From Acidimicrobiales bacterium (GTDB lineage Bacteria > Actinomycetota > Acidimicrobiia > Acidimicrobiales > Iamiaceae): DNA of 32,244 bases. This document shows positions 25,301 to 31,610 of the stretch, in pieces (within the stretch, counting starts at the first letter, position 1; every line of letters begins with the position of its first letter). The notes under the pieces were generated by a model. The model was not told where the DNA came from. It saw only the letters and a program-made list of their open reading frames with translations, and searched no databases. Location: the NCBI GenBank assembly GCA_030447445.1, contig JAUJOW010000013.1:15436-47679 (forward strand). Reading direction: 5' to 3'. A program made the translations under genes and the position numbers.

Positions 25301-25936
25301 CGCGGCCGGCGGAGCGCCATCGGATTCGGCACGCAGCGAATAGCAGAACACCGGCCGGGCGTTGGCGCCTCGTCGTTCGATGGCGTCACACAGTTGCTCG
25401 ACCGCCAGGGTGTTGCCGGCCAGCACGTTGGCCCGGTAGGTGATCACGGCCACGGTCGGCCGGTTCGGGTGCGACGGCCGGGCGCCGAGCACGCCGACCT
25501 CGGGGATGTCGACGGGCGGGTCGAAGCCGAAGCCGTCCAGCAGCACGGTGTCGACCACGAATCGGAGGAGGTTGGCCAGGTTGGCCGGGCCGCCGCCGGT
25601 CAGGTAGGCGAACGCCTCGGTGACGATGCCGGCGGGGACGGTGGACAAGGCCGTCAGCTCGGCGTCGATGGCGGCCTCGCCGCCGAAGGCCAACAGGGCC
25701 ACGCCCTGGGCGACACAGCGGCGGCGGAGGTCGTCGAACGGCTCCCTCCAAGCGCTGCGTCCCTTGTGGAGACGGACGAGCACGATGCGGGCATCGGTCA
25801 GGTCCGGTGCCGGGCCGCGTGCGTCGAGGTCGACGCCGCCGTGGGCGCGCACAGGTGGGAAGCCGTCGGGCAACGTCTCGACCGCGGTGCGCAGGGCCAG
25901 CAGCTCGAGGTCGTTGTTGGCGACGAACACGATCAC
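22367..25936 (-). CDS. cobN: Cobaltochelatase large subunit CobN
   Basis: Corrinoid- and cobalt-binding subunit of the ATP-dependent late cobaltochelatase, related to the magnesium chelatase H subunit. It is 1189 aa, slightly below the usual ~1200-1275. The GTG at 25936 gives the expected start [19 protein letters not shown]. Family blocks are [73 protein letters not shown] and [18 protein letters not shown]. The frame continues to 26446, but that Arg-rich part is shadow of the fhuF-like gene. It is coupled by 4-nt overlaps on both sides. Confidence 0.96.
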   Translation of the reverse strand: [1189 protein letters not shown]

Positions 25937-26634
25937 GCCGAGGCTCCCTCGTCGGAGCGGCGCAGCGAGCAGTCCTCGCACAGTGCGCCGTTCGCCGCCG
26001 CCGTCTTCCACCACAAGCAGCAGGTGCGGCGCTGGAACGCCCAACGACCGGGTGTCCAGGCTCCGAGGACGCCGATGTCGTGCGGCAGTGCGGCGGTGAT
26101 CCCATCGACCCGGTCGCGCACCGGCGGCGCCCCCTCCGCGGTGCCGACCGCACCGAGGGCCGACGCGATGCCGGCCGCGGTGTCGCCCCAGATCAGTTGC
26201 GTTCCGAGGGCGTGACGGGTCCGCAACGCGTCGGCGACCCGATCGAGGTGACCCTCGAAAAGCCGGCCGATGACGTCGTCGAGATCGGTGATGACCCGAG
26301 CGGTCGGGTCCACGAGCAGCGACGACGGCCGGCTGCGGGCGAGCCCCACCCCGGTGGCGGGCGCGCTCGGATCGGGCGCAAGTCCCGTTAGGGCCCACGC
26401 CGCCAGCGCCATCCCGGCGACGCGGTAGGAGTAGGCCTGCCACCACAACGACCCCAGCACCTGCGGGTCATCGCTGCCGCGGCCCTCGGCGCTCTCCTTG
26501 ACAACCGCCGCCAACCGGTCGGGGTCCGCCGCGAGGTCGACGGCCAGCAGATCGCCGTCCACGGGCGAACCGGCCCGCCAGCGCAAATGAGCGACCAGGT
26601 CGGTGACGGGACCGAGGGCGTCGTCGACCGTCAC
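25933..26634 (-). CDS. FhuF-like [2Fe-2S] reductase in the cobalt operon
   Basis: A 233-aa protein ending in the FhuF-type cluster motif RRTCCLWWKT...LCEDCSLRR, that is C-C-x12-C-x2-C, which holds a [2Fe-2S] centre in ferric-siderophore reductases. The N-terminal part is helical and acidic, and the family segment LGSLWWQAYSYRVAGMALAAW is present. GTG 26634 overlaps the cobQ stop and its own stop overlaps the cobN start, so it is an integral operon member, not an iron gene nearby by chance. No siderophore gene is visible. A role in reducing Co(II) corrinoid to Co(I) for CobO, or cobalt delivery to CobN, is inferred; ferric reduction under B12 control remains possible. Confidence 0.8.
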   Translation of the reverse strand: MTVDDALGPVTDLVAHLRWRAGSPVDGDLLAVDLAADPDRLAAVVKESAEGRGSDDPQVLGSLWWQAYSYRVAGMALAAWALTGLAPDPSAPATGVGLARSRPSSLLVDPTARVITDLDDVIGRLFEGHLDRVADALRTRHALGTQLIWGDTAAGIASALGAVGTAEGAPPVRDRVDGITAALPHDIGVLGAWTPGRWAFQRRTCCLWWKTAAANGALCEDCSLRRSDEGASA

Positions 26635-28133
26635 CCGACGCCCGCCTGTCGCGGAACTGCACCCAGCCCGATGAGCCCGAAGACCTGGTCGAGATCGAGA
26701 TGGGTCTCGAGGGTGTCGGCGATGCGGTCGAGGCGCGCTTCGCGCGCCGCCGCGAACGGCACCGGCGACGGGTCCGGCGCAGGAAGGCCGGCTCGCTCGG
26801 CGACCCACCGCACGATGGCGCGTCGAAGCCCGTCGTTCTCGAACAGCGCGTGCAGCGTCGTGCCCAACACCCGCTCGGTTCGCCAGCCCACCGGTACGCC
26901 ATCTGCTGTGATCAGCCACGGCTCGGCGTCGGGGTGCGGATGGACTCGGCCGTGGTGGATGCGATAGCCCGTCACCGGCTGACCGCCGCCGGGGCCGGCG
27001 ACCGCCGATCCCGTAGGGCGGTCGAGCACCTTGGAGACCTCGAAGGTCGTCGTGACGGGGAGCCACCCGAGTCCTTCCGTCGATCCGGCGGGCCCTTCCA
27101 CACCAAGGGGGTCCTCGATGCGGTGGCCTGCCATCTGGGTCCCCGCGCAGATGGCCACCACCGGCGCACCCGACGCCTGCACCGCGTCGGCGAGGCCCGT
27201 GAGGCGAAACCACCCGAGATCGTCGCGGGTGGCCTTCGATCCGGGCAGCACCACGAGGTGGGGACGGCCGAGTTCGGCTGCGGTACGCACCCACCGCACC
27301 GCCACCGCCGGCTCCACGCGGAGGGGGTCGATGTCACCGAAGTTGGCGATCCGCGGCGACCTCACCACCGCGATATCGAGGCTCGCGCCAGGCGCGATGG
27401 TGCTCCACTGGTCGAGGGCGAGCGAGTCCTCGGCGTCGAGATCCGTCCCGCCGATCATGGGCACGACACCCAAGGTCGGTACGCCGGAGCGCGCCTCGAG
27501 CTCGGCGCACGCGTCGAACAGCAGGGCGGGATCGCCCCGGAACCGGTTGATCACAAAGCCGCGCACCCAGCAGCGCAGCTCGTCCGGGACCAGCGCGACG
27601 GTCCCGTACAGCGAGGCGAAGACACCGCCACGGTCGATGTCACCCACGACGATCGCGGGGAACCCGGCCGCCGCCGCCAACGGGAGGTTGGCCAGATCGC
27701 GGTCGAGCAGGTTGATCTCGGCCGCACCACCGGCGCCTTCGCAGACGACAACGTCGAACCGCCGTCGCAAGTCGGCCAGGGCGTCGAGCACGACGCTCCG
27801 CAGATCGACCTTCAGCTCGTGGTAGTCGGCGGCCGAGAACACGCCGCGCGGCTGGCCCATGACCACGACTTGGCTGGTGCGCTCGCCCGTCGGCTTGAGC
27901 AGCACAGGATTCATGCACGCTTCCGGCTCGGCGCCGGCCGCCACCGCCTGGACCCACTGGGCATGACCGATCTCGGCCCCGTCGCCTGTGACGGCAGCGT
28001 TGAGCGCCATGTTCTGAGCCTTGAACGGCGCCGCGCTGACGCCGCGCCGGGCCAGCAGCCGGCACAGACCGGCGACGACCCACGACTTGCCGGCGTCGCT
28101 GGTCGCGCCGCACACGACCAACCCGCCCGTCAT
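26631..28133 (-). CDS. cobQ: Cobyric acid synthase (CobQ/CbiP)
   Basis: Glutamine- and ATP-dependent amidase that amidates the b, d, e and g side chains of adenosylcobyrinic acid diamide. The 500-aa protein begins GLVVCGATSDAGKSWVVAG, followed by PFKAQNMALNAAVT and HAQWVQAVAAGAEPEACMNP, highly typical of CobQ. The amidotransferase half has the nucleophile region VVAICAGTQMAGHRI and the histidine in TGYRIHHGRVHPH. The nucleophile motif differs slightly from the common GICGGxQM. The ATG at 28133 lies 5 bp after the cbtA stop; the open frame to 28283 is shadow. Confidence 0.95.
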   Translation of the reverse strand: MTGGLVVCGATSDAGKSWVVAGLCRLLARRGVSAAPFKAQNMALNAAVTGDGAEIGHAQWVQAVAAGAEPEACMNPVLLKPTGERTSQVVVMGQPRGVFSAADYHELKVDLRSVVLDALADLRRRFDVVVCEGAGGAAEINLLDRDLANLPLAAAAGFPAIVVGDIDRGGVFASLYGTVALVPDELRCWVRGFVINRFRGDPALLFDACAELEARSGVPTLGVVPMIGGTDLDAEDSLALDQWSTIAPGASLDIAVVRSPRIANFGDIDPLRVEPAVAVRWVRTAAELGRPHLVVLPGSKATRDDLGWFRLTGLADAVQASGAPVVAICAGTQMAGHRIEDPLGVEGPAGSTEGLGWLPVTTTFEVSKVLDRPTGSAVAGPGGGQPVTGYRIHHGRVHPHPDAEPWLITADGVPVGWRTERVLGTTLHALFENDGLRRAIVRWVAERAGLPAPDPSPVPFAAAREARLDRIADTLETHLDLDQVFGLIGLGAVPRQAGVG

Positions 28134-28138
28134 GGTGG

Positions 28139-28933
28139 TCAAGCCGGCGACGGAACGGGTCGGTGGTCCGCCTCGGCCGGATCGCGGCGCCGGACGGCTT
28201 CCGCAGCCAACCAGCCCACGCCCAACGTGAGCAGCCCCCACAACGTGAGGTTGGCCCCCAGTGACGCGACCCGGAACCGCCACACCAGCGTGGCCGGGAC
28301 CGTCACCGCGTCGGGAGCCGGCGGCAGCACGGCGAAGACCACCAGCATGGGGACCGCTACCGCGATCGCGACCGCGGCGACGCGGCGGTGGTCGGGCCAG
28401 CCCCCGGCCCGCAGCCGTCGGCTCAGGATGGTTGCGCCGACACCGACGGTCGCGGCGATGCAGATCACCGCCACGTACAGCGACTGCCGCTCCCCCAGCG
28501 TCGACGGGTTGCCAACCGCCGGCGGATTCGGTGGGTACTTGAGCCAGGGCGCCACGGTGAACGCACCGCTCAGGATCACACCGGCAACCATGACCCGGCG
28601 GGCGATGTTTGGCCGGCCACGGCGGAGCCCGTGGGCGGTGAGCGCGAGCAGCACACCGAACGCCGCACCGGTCAGCGCGTAGGCGCCGAAGAGCCCGATC
28701 CCGCGCTGGTCGCGGCGCGACACCGACGCCTCTTCTTCATGGGCCGTTGCCGATTCCGGATGGGCGGCGGCGTTGGCCTCCTCGATCGCGATGGCATCGC
28801 CGATGGCCGGCTCACCAGCAACCGACGCGAACGCAGCTGCGGCGAGCCCGGCCACCAGACCGACAATCGCGGCAGTCACAGCAAGAGAACGAAGGCGCGA
28901 CGGATCGACGCGCGTCAGGAGCTTCGCGGTCAT
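28139..28933 (-). CDS. cbtA: CbtA family cobalt transporter
   Basis: Membrane subunit of the predicted B12-regulated CbtAB cobalt uptake system. It is 264 aa with about five hydrophobic helices: AVTAAIVGLVAGLAAAAFAS near residue 20, GLFGAYALTGAAFGVLLAL, then VMVAGVILSGAFTV with the family PWLKYPPNPPAVGNP loop, VAVICIAATVGVGATILS and VAAVAIAVAVPMLVVFAVL. An acidic and His-bearing loop (HPESATAHEEEAS) between the first two spans could bind metal. It follows cbtB by 9 bp and lies behind the cobalamin riboswitch, the classic context for this family. Confidence 0.92.
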   Translation of the reverse strand: MTAKLLTRVDPSRLRSLAVTAAIVGLVAGLAAAAFASVAGEPAIGDAIAIEEANAAAHPESATAHEEEASVSRRDQRGIGLFGAYALTGAAFGVLLALTAHGLRRGRPNIARRVMVAGVILSGAFTVAPWLKYPPNPPAVGNPSTLGERQSLYVAVICIAATVGVGATILSRRLRAGGWPDHRRVAAVAIAVAVPMLVVFAVLPPAPDAVTVPATLVWRFRVASLGANLTLWGLLTLGVGWLAAEAVRRRDPAEADHRPVPSPA

Positions 28934-28942
28934 CGCCGGGGC

Positions 28943-29146
28943 TCAGTGGCAGGGAACGCCGATGAGATGGCGACCGTCGTGGAAGGTCTCGTGCAGGAAG
29001 GAACCGGCCTGGCCGATCACCTCGGACACCGGCCCGCCCTCGAAGGTGACGAGCCACAGCAGTGCGATCGCTGCAGCCAGTAGCAGGAACCCCCATCGGG
29101 GGATCGGTACCGGAACAGACTCGGGAACCGTTGTGATTGCTGCCAT
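28943..29146 (-). CDS. cbtB: CbtB cobalt transporter subunit
   Basis: A 67-aa protein with one membrane span (GFLLLAAAIALLWLVTF) and a C-terminal histidine-rich tail, HETFHDGRHLIGVPCH, the hallmark of CbtB and a likely cobalt-binding site. It is the first gene after the riboswitch. The ATG at 29146 is preceded by GGAGG at 29151-29155, 4 nt upstream, so translation initiation may be the regulated step. Confidence 0.93.
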   Translation of the reverse strand: MAAITTVPESVPVPIPRWGFLLLAAAIALLWLVTFEGGPVSEVIGQAGSFLHETFHDGRHLIGVPCH

Positions 29147-29166
29147 CTGACCTCCATCCTCGTGGA

Positions 29167-29183
29167 GTGGGCGTCTTGCCCAC
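29167..29183 (-). promoter_or_regulatory. Hairpin between riboswitch and cbtB ribosome-binding site
   Basis: The minus strand has a perfect GTGGGC-AAGAC-GCCCAC stem-loop between the B12 box and the GGAGG site. No T-run follows, so it is unlikely to be a plain terminator. It may be the expression platform that changes access to the ribosome-binding site. Confidence 0.45.
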
Positions 29184-29191
29184 GTTGTGCC

Positions 29192-29289
29192 ACGGTCGGT
29201 CTTCTGGCTCCCGGATCAACGCTCCCCTCGGCCTTCCCAGGCCCGGAGGAATCACACCGGCTTCCCAAAACAAGTAGTGGCTGCACCGT
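29192..29289 (-). promoter_or_regulatory. Cobalamin riboswitch upstream of cbtB
   Basis: Read on the minus strand, the region has the conserved riboswitch elements in order: a 5' closing arm ACGGT (29285-29289), the core GGGAAGCCGGTGTGATTCC (29248-29266), and the B12 box GGAGCCAGAAGACCGACC at about 29195-29212, ending with ACCGT (29192-29196) that pairs with the 5' arm. The segment between core and B12 box is short, so this is a compact member lacking large peripheral arms. It would shut down the cbtB-to-cobO operon when cobalamin is plentiful. Distance to the cbtB start is about 45 nt. Confidence 0.85.
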
Positions 29290-29344
29290 AGCCGGTGGCT
29301 GGTGGGAGCGCCACGGCCACCACGCCGTGCCAAGTCCCTCGGAT

Positions 29345-29374
29345 CCGTGTGCAGTCCGCCGGTTGCCGTGTGCA
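29345..29374. repeat. 9-bp direct repeats upstream of the riboswitch
   Basis: CCGTGTGCA occurs at 29345-29353 and again at 29366-29374, a 21-bp period equal to two helical turns. They lie 56-85 bp upstream of the riboswitch 5' arm, in the region that should hold the operon promoter. They are a candidate activator or repressor site. No clear -10/-35 pair was found in this gap. Confidence 0.4.
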
Positions 29375-29518
29375 AAGCAGCTGAGGCTCGGCGGGTTGGT
29401 GCGCCGGGTCGGGCTCTGCCGGCCCCAGCGCACGAGGCTGCAGCTCGCCCCCTCCCACCGAGCGACGGCGCCATCGGCGAGTGACGGGTGTCGCCCCGTC
29501 GCCGCAACGGAGGCGAGG

Positions 29519-29524
29519 TACCGT
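29519..29524 (+). promoter_or_regulatory. Candidate -10 box of the degraded P450 gene
   Basis: TACCGT fits TANNNT, and the predicted transcription start 7 nt later is exactly the GTG at 29531. This matches the leaderless arrangement of the first P450 gene and cobI. Confidence 0.35.
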
Positions 29525-29530
29525 GCGGCG

Positions 29531-30225
29531 GTGGCTGACGTCGAGGACGCGATCGGGCAACGACCGCCGGTAGGACTGGGCGACCGACTTCGACCACTCA
29601 CACCCCGACTACGCCGCCCGGGCCACCGAGATCTGGGACGACCTCGGGAGCGGTGCCTGGTGGCCCACTCCGACCGCTTCGGCGGCGTGTGGCTGCCGAC
29701 CCGCCACGCCGACGTGGCCGACATCGCCCACGACACCGAGCACTTCAGCTCCGAGGGCGTCATCGTCACCGAGTGGAAGCCCCAGGACCCGCGCCGGTCG
29801 GTACGCGCCGCCGATCACGTCGGACCCGCCGTTCCACGCCACGGCCCGGCGCCTCCTGCTGCCGGCCTTCTCGCCCAAGCAGATCGCCAAGTGGGAGCCG
29901 CCGCCAGGCGAGACGTGCCGGAAAGCTGCTCGACGAGCTCCTGTCCCGCGGAAGGACGTCGTGGATGCCGCCACCGCGTACGCTCAGCACATCCCCGTCC
30001 GGGTCATCGCCGAGATGCTCGGCATGCCGAAGGAGGACGGCGACCAGTTCCGGGGTTCATCCACCGCATCCTCGAGACCCCAGGACAGGGCGTGGCCGGG
30101 CTGACCTACGAGGACACCCTCGACCACTACCTCACCACCGTGATCGAGGACCACCAGGCCCACCCGCGACGACCTCGTCGGGTTCCACTCGAGGTCGAGA
30201 TGGATGGCATGCCGCTGTCCGAGGA
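29531..30225 (+). pseudogene. Cytochrome P450 N-terminal half with many frameshifts
   Basis: Reading piecewise through three frames gives a clear P450 N-terminal half: VADVEDAIGQRPPV, DWATDFDHSHPDYAARATEI, HSDRFGGVWLPTRHADVADI, APPITSDPPFHATARRLLL, DVVDAATAYAQHIPVRVIAE, FIHRILETPGQGVAGLTYED and LEVEMDGMPLSED. About nine single-base shifts are needed in 0.7 kb. It stops just before the I-helix; no I-helix, ExxR or heme loop of this copy exists. The next gene's homology begins immediately afterwards. It is closely related to that gene, so these were tandem paralogs. Confidence 0.8.
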
Positions 30226-31350
30226 CCGGTCGCCCACACCGACCGGTTCGGGGGCGCTTGGCTCCCCACCCGGCACGAGGACGTGGCCCGCATCGCCCAC
30301 GACACGACCCACTTCTCCTCCAACGGCGTCATCGTGTCGGACTTCAAGCCCGGCATCCCGCCGCCGGTCGGCTTCGCCCCCCCGATCACGTCGGACCCGC
30401 CGTTCCACGAGGTGGCTCGGCGCCTGCTGCTCCCCGCCTTCTCACCCAAGGCCATCCGCCCCCTGGAGGGGTCGACCCGCGCCCTGTGCCGCGGGCTGCT
30501 CGACGGCATGCTCGCCGAGGCCGGCCGAGGGGACATCGTCGACGCCGCCACCGCCTACAGCCAGCACATCCCGGTCGGCGTCATCGCCCACATGCTCGGC
30601 GTCCCCCCCGAGGACGGCGACCGCTTCCGCACCTTCATCCACCGCATCCTCGAGAAGCCGGGCCAGATCGGCCCGACCGACACCGAGGACACGATGGTCT
30701 TCTACCTGGACAAGGTCATCGAGGATCACCGGCGCGAGCCCCGGGACGACCTCATCGGGTACCTGCTGGGCCTCGAGCTCGACGGCGAGCCCCTCTCCGA
30801 CAGCCACATCATCGGCACCGTCGCCCTCCTCCTCATCGCCGGGATCGACACCACGTGGTCGGCCATCGGCGCCAGCATCTGGCACCTGGCCCAGAACCCC
30901 GAGCACCGCCAGCGCCTGGTCGACGACCCCGACGTCATGCCCTTCGCCGTGGAGGAGATGCTGCGGGCCTACGCCCCGGTCACCATGGCGCGGATCGTCG
31001 CCGAGGACGTCGAGATCGGTGGCGAGCAGCTGGCGAAGGACGACTGGGTGCTGCTGCCGTTCCCCGCCGCCAACCGCGACCCCGAGTTCTTCGACCGGGC
31101 CGACGAGGTCGTCATCGACCGGGAGCGGAACCGCCACTCCGCCTTCGGGCTGGGCATCCACCGCTGCCTCGGGTCGAACCTGGCCCGCATGGAGCTGCGG
31201 GTCGCCCTCGAGGAGTGGGTGCGCCGGGTGCCGGACTTCGAGCTGGTTCCGGACACGACCGTCCGCTGGTCGACGGGCCAGGTCCGGGGGCCGCGAGAGC
31301 TGCCCCTCCGGCTGCTCCGCACGGTCGCGCCGACCGGGGTGGCCACGTGA
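30226..31350 (+). CDS. Cytochrome P450 lacking its N-terminus
   Basis: P450 with all core motifs intact: I-helix LLLIAGIDTTWSAIG, ExxR in VEEMLRAY, and heme-Cys loop FGLGIHRCLGSNLAR. Homology begins abruptly at VAHTDRFGGAWLPTRHEDVA, the equivalent of about residue 45 of a full P450, and no proper start codon precedes it. The frame stays open back to 29653, but that upstream part is out-of-frame debris of the neighbouring copy. The gene is therefore 5'-truncated or fused by rearrangement, and function is doubtful. The stop overlaps the ferredoxin start (GTGA), marking an original P450-ferredoxin redox pair. Substrate is unknown. Confidence 0.85.
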   Translation, partial: PVAHTDRFGGAWLPTRHEDVARIAHDTTHFSSNGVIVSDFKPGIPPPVGFAPPITSDPPFHEVARRLLLPAFSPKAIRPLEGSTRALCRGLLDGMLAEAGRGDIVDAATAYSQHIPVGVIAHMLGVPPEDGDRFRTFIHRILEKPGQIGPTDTEDTMVFYLDKVIEDHRREPRDDLIGYLLGLELDGEPLSDSHIIGTVALLLIAGIDTTWSAIGASIWHLAQNPEHRQRLVDDPDVMPFAVEEMLRAYAPVTMARIVAEDVEIGGEQLAKDDWVLLPFPAANRDPEFFDRADEVVIDRERNRHSAFGLGIHRCLGSNLARMELRVALEEWVRRVPDFELVPDTTVRWSTGQVRGPRELPLRLLRTVAPTGVAT

Positions 31351-31544
31351 GGATCGCCTACGACCGCGCCGCCTGCCAGGGGCACAACCGCTGCTACCTG
31401 CTGGCGCCGGAGCTGTTCGACGTCGACGACGAGGGCTACGCCATCCTCCTCGTCACGGGCGAGGTGCCCCCCGAGCTCGACGACAAGGCCCAGCTCGCCG
31501 TCGACAACTGCCCCGAGTACGCGATCGAGCTCCGAGAGGTTTGA
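31347..31544 (+). CDS. Small ferredoxin, [3Fe-4S] type, P450 partner
   Basis: A 65-aa electron carrier. It has CQGHNRC (C-x2-H-x2-C) and a distal NCPEYAI, the pattern of actinobacterial P450-linked ferredoxins in which the second Cys position is replaced, giving a 3Fe-4S or altered cluster. The acidic segment LFDVDDEGYA is typical. The GTG start is translationally coupled to the P450 stop. Its stop codon is embedded in the left arm of a long stem-loop. Confidence 0.92.
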   Translation: MRIAYDRAACQGHNRCYLLAPELFDVDDEGYAILLVTGEVPPELDDKAQLAVDNCPEYAIELREV

Positions 31545-31588
31545 GCGTCTCGGCCTGCCCTGCAGGCCGAAACGCTCGAACCTCTCGG
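31532..31588. terminator. Long stem-loop spanning the ferredoxin stop codon
   Basis: Arms 31532-31558 and 31562-31588 are 27 nt each and pair with a single mismatch (31549:31571) and one G-T wobble (31542:31578), around a 3-nt CCT loop. The TGA of the ferredoxin gene lies inside the left arm. There is no T-run, so it may be a hairpin-only terminator or mRNA-stabilising element rather than a canonical intrinsic terminator. Confidence 0.7.
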
Positions 31589-31610
31589 GTGGGGGTGCCA
31601 GGCTCACCGG

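Noticed and set aside
25937..26446. N-terminal extension of CobN
   Set aside because: The extra residues are Arg-rich shadow of the fhuF-like gene. The GTG at 25936 gives the family N-terminus and a GTGA overlap.
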